Assembly (NCBI RefSeq): GCF_905171765.1
Contig: NC_053392.1
Location: 342,271,010 to 342,335,009, forward strand
DNA from: Bufo bufo
Lineage: Eukaryota > Chordata > Amphibia > Anura > Bufonidae
DNA length: 64,000 nucleotides
Direction of reading: 5' to 3'
The position numbers and the translations under genes were made by a program. Numbering within the stretch: position 1 is the stretch's first letter; each line of letters begins with the position of its first letter. Below, piece by piece: positions 54,405 through 64,000 of this stretch. The notes beneath the pieces were generated by a model. That model was given only the letters and a program-made list of their open reading frames with translations. It was not told the DNA's origin and did not search any database.

Positions 54405-57400
54405 TAGGGTCCATTCTCACATCCGTATGTTTTTTGCGGACCGCACATCACCGGCACTCTCATAGAAAATGCCTTTTCATGTCCGCAATTTTCCAGACTT
54501 ATACACGCCCAAAATGGCTTTAGAATACATAACTGCACCGCTGAACGGCAAATAATACATTTTTTTTGCCACTAATACATACCAAAAAGGGCTGTAATTT
54601 TCTCACTTCACCACACAATGACTAAAAATCCTTTTTTTTGCCACTAATACACATCAAAAAAGGCTTTAGAACATATAACTGCATAGCTGAACAGCAAATA
54701 ATACTTTTTTTTTGCCACTAATACACGCCAAAAAGTGCAGCAATTTTGTTACTTCACCACACAACAGCTAATAAGCCCTTTTTTTTTTACCACTAATGCA
54801 CGCCAAAAAAGGCTTTAGAACAAATAACTGCATAGCTTAACAGCATATAATACTTTTTTTTGCCACTAATACACGCCAAAAAGGGCTGTAATTTTCTCAC
54901 TTCACCACATAATGGCAAATAATACTTTTTTTTCCCACTTATACATGCCAAAAAAGGATTTAGAACATATAACTGCACCGCTAAGCAGCAAATACTTTTT
55001 TTTGCCACTAAATACACGCCAAAAAGGGCTGTAATTTTGTCAGTTCACCACACAACAGCTAATAAGCCCTTTTTTTTGCAACTAATACACGCCACAAAAG
55101 GCTTTAGAACATATAACTGCACAGCTGAACAGCAAAAAATACTTTGATTGCCACTAATACACGCCAAAAAAGAATTTAGAACATATAACTGCACGGCTGA
55201 ATGGCAAATACTTTTTATTTTGCTACTAATACACGCCAAAAAGGGCTGTAATTTTGTCACTTCACCACACAACGGCTAATAAGCCTTTTTTTGCTACTAA
55301 TACACGCCAAAAAAGGCTTTAAAACATATAACTGCACCGCTTAACGGCAAATAATACATTTTTTTGCCACTAATACATATCAAAAAGGGCTGTAATTTTC
55401 TCACTTCACCACACAATGGCTAATAATCCTTTTTTTGCCACTAATACATGCCAAAAAAGGCTTTAGAACATATAACTGCACCGCTGAACAGCAAATACTG
55501 ATTTTTTGCCACTGATACATGCCAAAAAGTGCTGCAATTTTGTCAAATCACCACACAATGGCTAATAAGACCTTTTTTGCCACTAATACACGCCACAAAA
55601 GACTTTAGAACATTTAACTACACAGCTGAACAGCAAAACATACTTTTTTTGCCACTAATACATGCCAAAAAAGGCTTTAGAACATATAACTGCACCGCTG
55701 AACAGCAAATACTGATTTTTTGCCACTGATACATGCCAAAAAGTGCTGCAATTTTGTCAAATCACCACACAATGGCTAATAAGACCTTTTTTGCCACTAA
55801 TACACGCCACAAAAGACTTTAGAACATATAACTACACAGCTGAACAGCAAAACATACTTTTTTTGCCACTAATACATGCCAAAAAAGGATTTAGAACATA
55901 TAACTGCAACGCTGAACGGAAAATACTTTTTTTTGCCACTAATACACGCCAAAAAGGGCTGTAATTTTCTCACTTCGCCACACAATAGCTAATAAGCCCC
56001 TTTTTCCCCACTTACTCTGTATGCACACCAAAAAAAGCTTTAGAACATACAACTACACAGCTGAACAGCAAATAATACTTTTTTTCCCCTCTAATGCACA
56101 ACAAAAAAGGCTTTACAACATATAACTTCACCGCTGAATGGCAAATAATACTTTTTTTTGCCACTAATTAAAGCCCTTTTTGGCTTAAATTTTCTCACTT
56201 AACCACATAACGGCAAATAATATTATTATTTTTTGCCTTTAATACATTCCAAAAAGGGCTGCAATTTTCTCACTTCACCACATAACCGCAAATAATAGCT
56301 TTTTTTTGCCACTAATACATGCCAAAAAAGGCTTTAGAACAAATAACTGCACAGCTGAACAGCAAATAATACTTTTTTTTGCCACTAATACACGCCAAAA
56401 AAGGCTTTTGAACATATAACTGCGCCGCTGAACGGCAAATATAACTTTTTTTGCCACTAATACACGCCAAAAAGGGCTGAATTTTCTCACTTCACCACAT
56501 AACGGCAAATAATACTTTTTTTCCCACTTATACATGCCAAAAAATGCTTTAGAACATATAACTGCACCACTGAACGGCAAATAATACTTTTTTTTGCCAC
56601 TAATACACACTAAAAAGGGCTGTTGTTTTATCACTTCACCACATAACGGCTAATAAGCCTTTTTTTGCCACTAATATATGCCAAAAAAGGCTTTAGAACA
56701 TATAACTGCACTGCTGAACGGCAAATAATACTTTTTTTTGCCACTAATATACGTCAAAAAAGGCTGTAATTTTCTCACTTCACCACACAATGGCTAATAA
56801 GCCCTTTTTTTCCCACTTATACACACCAAAAAAGGCTTTAGATTATATAACTGCACCGCTGAAAGGCTAATAATACAGTTTTTTTTGCCACTTATACACA
56901 CCAAAACGGGCTGTAATTTTCTCACTTAACCACATAACGGCAAATAATTTTTTTTTTACCACTTATACACGCCAAAAAGGGCTGTAATTTTCTCACTTCA
57001 CCGCGTAACGGCAAATAATACATTTTTTTGCCACTTATACAAGCCAAAAAAGGCTTTAGAACATATTACTGCATTGTTGAACTGCATATAATGCTTTTTT
57101 TTTGCCACTAATACACACCAAAAAGGGCTGTAACTTTCTCATTTTACCACACAACGGCTAATAATCCCTTTTTTCCGACTTATACAAGCCAAAAAAGGCT
57201 TTAGAACATATTACTGCACCGCTGAACGGCAAATAATACTTTTTTTTGCCACTAATACATGCCAAAAAAGGCTTTAGAACATATAACTGCACCGCTGAAC
57301 ATCAAATAATACTTTTTTTGCCACTAATACACAACAAAAAGACTTTAGAACATATAACTGCACCACTGAACGTCAAATAAGCCCTTTTTTTCACTCAAAA

Positions 57401-57440
57401 AAAGGCTTTAGAACATATAACTGCACAGCACAGGGTAATA
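54405..57440. repeat. 3-kb tandem array of alternating ~72-bp units at the 5' side of hAT-C
   Basis: From about 54500 two related units alternate. One is 'tttttttgccactaatacac', 'gccaaaaaaggctttagaac' and 'atataactgcaccgctgaac'. The other is 'gccaaaaagggctgtaattt' and 'tctcacttcaccacacaa'. Forty or so units, moderately diverged. It sits upstream of the minus-strand hAT-C ORF, like the 92-bp array of hAT-B. 54405-54490 is a piece of a Harbinger-like MITE end ('tagggtccattctcacatcc'). Frames in the array are artefacts. Confidence 0.85.
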
Positions 57441-57510
57441 AGACGTAAAAATATTTCCTAGTAATACACACTGTTAATGGCTGTATCACACTGCAATTGC
57501 ACCCCAATAA

Positions 57511-57907
57511 GGGTACATGCACACGTTCAGGATTCATGTGCAGAAAATCCACACTGAAATCCAAAGGTGTTTGCAGGCAAATCCGTGCGGTCAATCCACA
57601 TCAATTGGTGCCAATTTGCGTGCGGATTTGCATGCGGATTTGGTGCGGAATTGATGGGGATTTTCCGCATGCGGATTTTTTTTAAGTGAATGGAGAAAAT
57701 CCAGTCAGGAAAAATAAAATAAATTGACATGCTGCGGATTTTAAAATCCGCACAGCATATCAAAATCTGCGTGGAAAAAATCTGCATCGTGTGTATTGAG
57801 AATTTCAAATTCTCATAGAATACAATGTACTTGACCTACGTGCTGATTTTCCGCACACAAATCCGCTCGGAAAATCTGCACGCAATCCTGATCGTGTGCA
57901 TTTATCC
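57511..57907. mobile_element. Harbinger-type MITE, 397 bp
   Basis: TAA at 57508-57510 and 57908-57910. Ends GGGTACATGCACACG and complement GGATAAATGCACACG. The interior is full of 'ccgcatgcggatt', 'aatccgc' and 'gcggattt' motifs in both orientations. Non-coding. Confidence 0.75.
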
Positions 57908-57910
57908 TAA

Positions 57911-58564
57911 CGAGAAAGGTTTGCTGAAATTACAAATTTCTTGCTGGGGATTGCCATTAGCAACGGACCACATGTGCAGGATTTGCTCCCTCGGTCATAA
58001 ATGCACAACTGCATATGGGGTTGAGCATTTCCTGCTTTTTGAGAACACGTTATATTATGTGATCTGAAATTACAGAGGTATCATCTATTGCAAACCTATT
58101 GAAAGCAGCAGTATAATTGCAATTTGGATCCCCAGTCAGTGCAGCAAGGTGTAATAGGATTGTTCCTATTACCCAATCTGTACACTCCCTTATTGGACCT
58201 TGTTCTGCTTCAATACTGTGGAATAATTCCTCCCTATCCTTACCCTACAGTTCTAATGCTCTTTCCCTGAACTTCTATTTAGCAAAATAAAAGTTTTAAA
58301 GTCTTTCCTAGCACTGTCACTAGCGCCTGCTGATGTCTCTCCCTGCACTAAGTACACTGGAAAATGACAGAATCCAAGATGGTTGAGGCTATTTATAGGG
58401 TTGTGATATCACAGGGCTTGCTGGCTGCTGATTGGCTGCATGCAAGGTATTGTGGGTGATCCCCCGTTCCCAAAGTTCTTTGCTCTATGTCCTAACATGT
58501 GCAGCAGCCATTTTAGGAAAAAATTTGATTCGTTACCACGAAGCTTGAGGAAATTCAGATTCTG
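57911..58564 (-). other. 5' non-coding region of hAT-C
   Basis: Continues the hAT-C upstream region beyond the array. A CAAT-rich segment with 'gctgattggctgcatgcaagg' (partly shown) and 'tatttatagggttg' at 58385-58445 could be its promoter on the minus strand. 'gattcgttaccacgaagc' at 58528-58545 resembles subterminal hAT sequence. The terminal inverted repeat itself is not visible. Confidence 0.4.
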
Positions 58565-58960
58565 GGGGCACTGTGGCAGGCTTTAGTTATTTCTGGGTCA
58601 CTATAGGGGACATTTGGTACTATTGGAGACACTATAGGTGGGCATTATTACTTCTGGGGCACTATTTTATTACTTAAGGCATTATCGTGGGCTTTGCTAC
58701 TACTGGGAGCACTAAAGGGGGGGGTTATTACTACTGGGTGCACTGTGGAGGGCTTTTTTGCTACAGGGACATTATAGGTGGAAGTATTACTAGGGGGCAC
58801 TATAGTGTGCTTTATTTCTACTGGGACACTGTGAGGGCATTATTGGGAGCTTAACTACTAACAGGGCACTTTAGGGTGGCAATATTACTACTGGGGGCAA
58901 TATTACTAATGAGGTCATTGCTTATTACTATTTGGGGGGGACTTTTGGAAGCACTATTGT
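58565..58960. repeat. Diverged ~35-bp minisatellite ('tactactgggggcactat')
   Basis: Repeated variants of 'ttattactactggg', 'gcactatag' and 'gggcattatta' over 400 bp. Abuts the hAT-C end. Confidence 0.7.
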
Positions 58961-59715
58961 TGCACTGTTGTCCCAAGCCTGCCACTGCCTAATCCTAGCA
59001 GGCACAGGCACTGTGGTACTCACGCAGCAAGGTTAACCTCCCAACCTGCAGCCCACTCCTGTTTTCTGCCTCTTTCTTGCCAGCAAAGGTCCTGGCTGCC
59101 AGCAACTTCTGTGAGTACTGGGGGCCATGACCTGCATCCTGTTACTAATTCCTCCTGGCCTGTTCTTTAAGGGGCACACTTACTTTCAGCCTCTTAAAGA
59201 GCCAGTCCGCACTGTCCATATTCTTCCCCAGTCAATGGTTTGCAGTCTTTGGGTAGGTAAGGCACCTTGCTAAGTGGGAGGGTGCCTGAGCTTTAGGTTA
59301 CCTAGTCTGCAGTTGCTAGCAAAGGTGTTAGTTTCTGTCTGTCTATCCATGTACCAAACTACTGTATGACAAACAACTAACTCCTAGCCACCAGCCGTGA
59401 CTTCAATCCTGACTCTCTGATATGTTTGTATACAGCCTACCCCAACCTCTGCCTGTCTCCTGACTAGGTATATTGCCTGACTCCTCAATAACTTGCACTG
59501 GTGTATCTGACTTCTATGGGTCAGCTATTAACTACACCAGGACTACTCCAGGATGTAGCGGCCTGGTTGGTTCACTGCAGTGAAGTCCAGATCCCTGTAT
59601 AGGGTTTAAAGGGTGACTATTTTCTGTTTCTGCAGTATAGTATTTGATGGCATTGGGGAGCACAGAGATAACACAGTATTGGGTATGGCACTATAGGAGC
59701 ACCCAAATAGGGAGT
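58961..59715. other. No recognisable gene or element
   Basis: GC-average sequence with no terminal repeats that I can support and no coding similarity. Confidence 0.35.
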
Positions 59716-60250
59716 GTCACATTCTGCCGACGACATGCTCCTCAGCAGGCAGCATCGCCCGGCATTCAGTTGTCAGGACAACAAAGCTGGCTTTCTGCTT
59801 CAGGAAATGCTAGCATATCAGGGGTGCGCTGATGTCATTAGTCATGTGATGCTGGACTAGTCACATGACCATGAAATGCTGCTTATTTAAATAGGAAGTC
59901 TACTGGCTGTAGGTTGCCTGTGATTGGTTTCATCCTCTGGATTGCCACACTAAAGTTTGTTCCAGTGTAGTTGCTATTGGATTCCTAACCATGGCTTGTA
60001 CCCTGACTCGAGTTTGACCTCTTGGATTTGATGTAATCTTCTGGTTTTGACCTCTAGCTATCCCTGGTTTGGCTTGGTACATTTTCTGGTTCTGTCTTTA
60101 TAAGCGGTGCCACTCTGTCTTCTGTTATTCTGTTCCCCTGTTTTCCCCACCCTGATTCGGACCCAGCACATATATAGGAAGGGACTGCTGTCCAGTGGCG
60201 GGCTGCTGGTTGTGCAAGTAGGTAGGAACAGTGCAAGGCAGAAGTACAGG
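59716..60250 (+). mobile_element. LTR-like sequence (tentative)
   Basis: Starts TGTCACATTCTGCC, has 'gtcatgtgatgctgg' promoter-like elements, a TATA-like TTATTTAAATAGG at 59883-59895 and a pyrimidine-rich transcribed-looking region. No CA end with a matching 5-bp duplication was found, so it is at best a degraded solo LTR. Confidence 0.3.
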
Positions 60251-60600
60251 GCTCGCTGTTCCCTACTCTGATAGAGTTTGTGTCGAGAAGGTCAGGAAGA
60301 TTATGGAAAAGTGAGGAACCTAAGATGTCTATGTAGCAAACTGTGCAGAGACGAGATGAGGCTGAAATATTTTATCATGGCAGTCTGGACTGAACGGAGA
60401 GGAGGAAAAAAAATTCTGCATCAGAGGAGACATTACTGGATGTAATTGGTATGTAGTGCTGTATTCTCCTGTATGTTTGGCAGCATGGAATATAATTAAA
60501 AAATTAGTAGCGATATATTACACCGCGCAACAATGATTTTGCTACTGAGAGAAAAACATGTGATTTATACTAAAATGATTCCAAATATGAACTCGGAATT
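60251..60600. other. No recognisable gene or element
   Basis: Nothing assignable. Confidence 0.35.
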
Positions 60601-61100
60601 TGCCTGCCACTTCTAGATTTTAAGCCTTTAAGGACCCTGGGATTTTCAATTTTTGTGTTTTCATTTTTCACTCCCCGCCTTCCCATAGTCCTAACTTTTT
60701 TATTTTTCCATTCACATAGTCTTATGAGGACTTTTTTTTTGCGGGACAAGTTGTACTTTCTAATGGCACCATTTACGGTTGCATACCATGTAATAGGAAG
60801 CAGGAAAAAAAATATCCAAATGGAGTAGAATTGGGAAAAAATGCAATTCTGATAAAGGTTTTTTGTTTTTTGTTTTTTACACTGTACACTATGTGGTAAA
60901 ATTTACCTGTTATCTTCATTCTCCAGGTCAGTACGGTTACAACGATACCACACTTGTACAATTTTTCTTGCGTCTTAATACTGGGGGAAAATTTTTTACC
61001 TTTGGGGAATTTTCATTTTTTTTATATATATATACATATTCTGACCCCTATAACTTTTTTGTAGTTATGTGTACGGGGCTGTGTGAGGGCTCATTTTTTT
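60601..61100. repeat. Dispersed T-rich repeat, unclassified
   Basis: The 'ttttatttttccattcacatag', 'tttttttgcgggacaagttg' and 'cctataacttttttgtag' style of sequence (pieces shown) is one I recognise as a common interspersed frog repeat, but I cannot name the family. Non-coding. Confidence 0.4.
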
Positions 61101-61104
61101 AAGA

Positions 61105-61533
61105 TGGATAAACGCAAATGAGTTAACAATCCAGACAATTTCTGCTACATATGATCAGCGCAAGAATCTGACAAAGCGAGTGCGTCTTGCAGCTTGGGAT
61201 GCATTTGTGCTAGTAGTGCAGAACTTCCTTGGAAACAGACGAGCTGCAAACTATGCTGAATTAGTAGACAACATGCTTACAGCATGTGAACAACTAGGCT
61301 GCCGAATGTCATTGAAAGTGCATTTCTTACATTCCCATCTTTACTTTTTCCCACCCAATTTGGGACACGTAAGTGACGAACATGGAGAGCGGTTCCATAA
61401 AGATATTTCTACAATGGAGGACAGGTATCAAGGCCGCTAGAATCCCAACATGATGGGGGACTACTGCTGGATTTTGTAAAGGGAAAATATGACCGTTCAC
61501 AAACGCAAAAGCAGATGCCTGAAGCATTTTTAA
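61105..61533 (+). pseudogene. Internally deleted copy of a TE-associated ORF of unknown class
   Basis: The frame opens 'MDKRK.VNNPDNFCYI' (61105-61152, with in-frame TGA at expected Cys codons). It then jumps to a C-terminal block: 'WDAFVLVVQNFLGNRRAANYAELVDNML', 'LGCRMSLKVHFLHSHLYFFP' and 'GHVSDEHGERFHKDISTMEDRYQGR'. After TAG in place of Trp comes 'NPNMMGDYCWIL', then TAA and 'RENMTVHKRKSRCLKHF'. I recognise this as a protein repeated in many arthropod and other animal genomes, usually annotated only as uncharacterised and presumably carried by a transposon. The middle is missing, so this is a deletion derivative with several stops. Function unknown. Confidence 0.65.
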
Positions 61534-61539
61534 CAGTAC

Positions 61540-61955
61540 TGGGCCTTGCTCAAGTAAGACTTTTAAACTGAAAAAACAGACTTTTTGAATTTTTGTTATT
61601 CCATTCCATTTTCATACACTGTTCACTACGCAAACTTTGATGTAGATCAGGTAATTGTTGGAGTAAAACACGTTCTGTTCAAAATTATTCAATGCTTTCC
61701 AAGTGCTTAATTCATTTTGGCATACTTATGCATAGCGAAATTTCATGACGTGTTACAACAATTCTGACTTTGGATTCTGACTCGATTTAAGACAAATGTT
61801 TTTTGCCCAGTAGCAGACTAAAAGTTTTTTTTTGTTGCGTGGTGTTATAGGGTCAAATTTAGTAAATCTATTGGATCGACATCGTTCCAAGGTATACATT
61901 CAACTATACTTCACAAGGTTTGGTCCAGCTTACTCCTAGTGCAATAGTCCCAGTA
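61540..61955. other. No recognisable gene or element
   Basis: May include the 3' part of the element that carried the preceding ORF. No termini recognised. Confidence 0.35.
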
Positions 61956-61958
61956 TTA

Positions 61959-62453
61959 GGCCTCTTTCACACTACAGTATGTCCATTTCAGTGTTTTGCG
62001 TTCCGTTTTTCACGGATCCGTTGTCCCGTTTTTGGGTTCCGTTGTGTCTCCGTTTCTGTTCCGTTTTTCCGTTCCGTTTTTCCGTATGCCATATACAGTA
62101 TACAGTAATTACATAGAGAAAATTGGGCGGGGCATAACATTTTCAATAGATGGTTCAGCAAAAAACGGAACGGAAACGGAAGACATACGGATGCATTTCT
62201 GTATGTGTTCAGTTTTTTTTGCGGACCCATTGACTTGCATTGAGCCACGGACCGTGATTTGCGGACAAACATAGGACATGTTCTATCTTTTCACGGCACG
62301 GAAAAACGGAAATACGGAAACGGAATGCATACGGAACACATTCCGTTTTTTTGCGGACCCATTGAAATGAATGGTTCCGTATACGGACCGTATACGGACC
62401 GCAAAAAACGGACCGCAAAACGGAAAAAAAAAAACGGTAGTGTGAAAGAGGCC
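61959..62453. mobile_element. PIF/Harbinger-type MITE, copy 2
   Basis: TTA at 61956-61958 and 62454-62456. Ends GGCCTCTTTCACACTAC and complement. 495 bp and closely similar to 8902-9395 along its length, including 'gcagcaaaaaacgg'-like internal sequence and the A-rich right end. Confidence 0.85.
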
Positions 62454-62769
62454 TTAGAAGGTGGAGGCATCATTCCACCACGTTCATCTGATATCTGCAC
62501 AGTGGACAGAAACTTTCAGCTGATTGTAGTGGTGGAGTAGTGAGCTGTCCGCTTCACCATTCAGCTCAGCTGCCTGCGCTCCCCAGCATCAGCACAATGT
62601 AAAATATCACACTACAGGATTGTGTAGAAAGAGCAGTGGAATCAGCCTGTGTACTCCTCCTCCTACACAGCCCTGCAAGCGCTATATGTAATAGTTTTGT
62701 GCCTACTGGGGAGCGCCAGCATCGGAGGAACCAGGTGAATATTTGCAGTTTTTTTTTTTACTTCCTGTG

Positions 62770-63235
62770 AAGGGGGTACAATTTGGACATGGCTACAGTG
62801 AAGGGGGCATAATTTGGACATGACTACTGTGAAGGGGGCACATGTTGGCATTACTACTGTGAAGGGGCACATATCTGGTATAACTACTGTGAAAGGGGCA
62901 CAATGTGGGCATGACTACTGGGAAGCGGGAACATGTAGGCATTACTACTATGAAGGGGGTATTTCTGGGCATAGCTACTATGAAGGGGCACATGTAGGCA
63001 TTACTTCTGGGAAGGGGCACATGTAGGCATTACTTCTGGGAAGGGGCACATGTAGGCATTACTAATGTGAAGGGGGCACATATATGGCATGACTACTGTG
63101 AAGGGGCACATATAGATATTACTACTCTGAAGGGGGCTAATGTGGGCATTACTACTTTGAAGATGACATAATGTGGGCATAACTACTGTGTGGTGGCACA
63201 AAGGGGGAATAATTACTATGTGGGGGCATTAAGAG
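62770..63235. repeat. ~30-bp minisatellite, 'gaagggggcacatgt..gcattactactgt'
   Basis: About fifteen units at near-constant 30-31 bp spacing. Both strands have open but meaningless frames through it (for example Cys-Pro-rich on minus). Confidence 0.9.
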
Positions 63236-63392
63236 GACTGGGTGTGTATAGTTATGCTTTGGGTGGAGTTATAGGCGTTGTCTAGTATTAAAAAAAATTG
63301 CATATTGTCCCTCTTTGCAATTTTCAAAGGTTGGGAGGTATGCCCCACCCTGTGCTGAATCATATATACAGCGCTATGGAATGAATGGCGCT

Positions 63393-63418
63393 TTAATAAT
63401 AAATAATAATAATAATAA
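63393..63418. repeat. (AAT)n tail of a retroposon-like sequence
   Basis: Follows 'cagcgctatggaatgaatgg' and 'cgcttt', a 3' tail type common to vertebrate LINE/SINE copies. Then 'tagctacgcctct' (63424-63436) looks like a hAT MITE end. Confidence 0.5.
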
Positions 63419-63436
63419 CCCCTAGCTACGCCTCTA

Positions 63437-64000
63437 TGTCTGCTGTTAATTCACACAAAGTATAGATGGGACTTCTGCAGATAAATCGTGAATAGTCTTA
63501 ACAGATCATCTGTTATTCTCCAGGATCTACAGAGAAAATAAGAGTATAAGTAGTAAACTGACTTTATGGCAGCTGGAAGCATATTCAGCCTTTTGATCTG
63601 TGTAAGGACAAGGTCACTATTATAAAATATATTATTTAATTGCATCTACATGGGCCAGAAAAAAACATGACTGCCTTCATTAAGCCTCCAGTTAGCTGAT
63701 AGCAAAACGGTTGTCATGAGAACTGATAAGAACATGAAGATAGCGAGCCAGTGCCACACTCTGTTTACCGAGCCTGGCTTAAACAGTTCTGTGTTGCTGT
63801 CAGCTATTTTTATGTTGATCCATCTGCGTCATTGGCATTTTCTCTTATAGACACAGAGCATTGCCTTTTTTATTTGGGTGAGCTGAGATCTTATTGGAGG
63901 TTATTAGCAAGATCTCATGCAAAGACAACACAAACATGATCTCTTGTAACATTTGGATATCATTCGGTTAGAAATATGTGTTCATTAAGAAATGGTAACG
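63437..64000. other. No recognisable gene or element
   Basis: AT-rich sequence to the window edge. The open frames have no recognisable family. Confidence 0.35.

Noticed and set aside
1..64000. Host gene exons
   Set aside because: I looked for conserved exon-sized peptides with plausible splice sites and found none outside mobile elements. Short single exons or UTRs could still be missed.

Overview
This 64 kb window is animal nuclear DNA, most likely from an anuran amphibian. The evidence is its repeat content: Penelope-like elements (PLEs), many hAT transposons and hAT MITEs, Kolobok/T2-type MITEs with TTAA target sites, PIF/Harbinger-type MITEs, an L1-clade LINE and solo LTRs. I recognise no host exon, tRNA or rRNA gene. 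The only sizeable open frames belong to mobile elements or run through tandem arrays. The species call is inference; the elements are read from the sequence.

Layout. 1-2.5 kb: two PLE fragments in opposite orientation. 4-6.7 kb: a Kolobok MITE broken by a hAT MITE, then an LTR-like region broken by a PLE insertion with two tandem hammerhead-ribozyme-like units. 8.9-12.7 kb: a Harbinger MITE, an 847-bp palindromic Kolobok element, and a minus-strand hAT fossil (hAT-D) carrying a hAT MITE. 13.3-14.3 kb: a TA-flanked MITE with an internal minisatellite. 14.9-18.2 kb: two more PLE terminal regions with hammerhead motifs. 21.4-24.6 kb: a PLE fragment between long inverted terminal repeats. 24.6-33.8 kb: MITEs, one of them nested three deep, a foldback element with 12-bp flanking repeats, and a solo LTR.

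34.0-48.7 kb is one hAT insertion (hAT-A) with matching 8-bp target duplications 14.7 kb apart. It holds a second hAT (hAT-B), a 92-bp tandem array, a CR1/L2-type LINE tail, a nearly complete L1 (ORF1 open, ORF2 with three frameshifts), a hAT MITE and a solo LTR. 49.6-58.6 kb is a third hAT (hAT-C, minus strand) with two large tandem arrays, a 717-bp Kolobok palindrome, a hAT MITE and a Harbinger MITE. 58.6-64 kb has minisatellites, an LTR-like stretch, an internally deleted TE-type ORF and a Harbinger MITE.

Nothing here looks like an active pathway. The most interesting signal is the cluster of hammerhead-like motifs in PLE ends, at least three with a complete CTGANGA/GAAA core. Next are the tandem arrays inside hAT elements and the nesting order, which target duplications at most junctions allow to be read.
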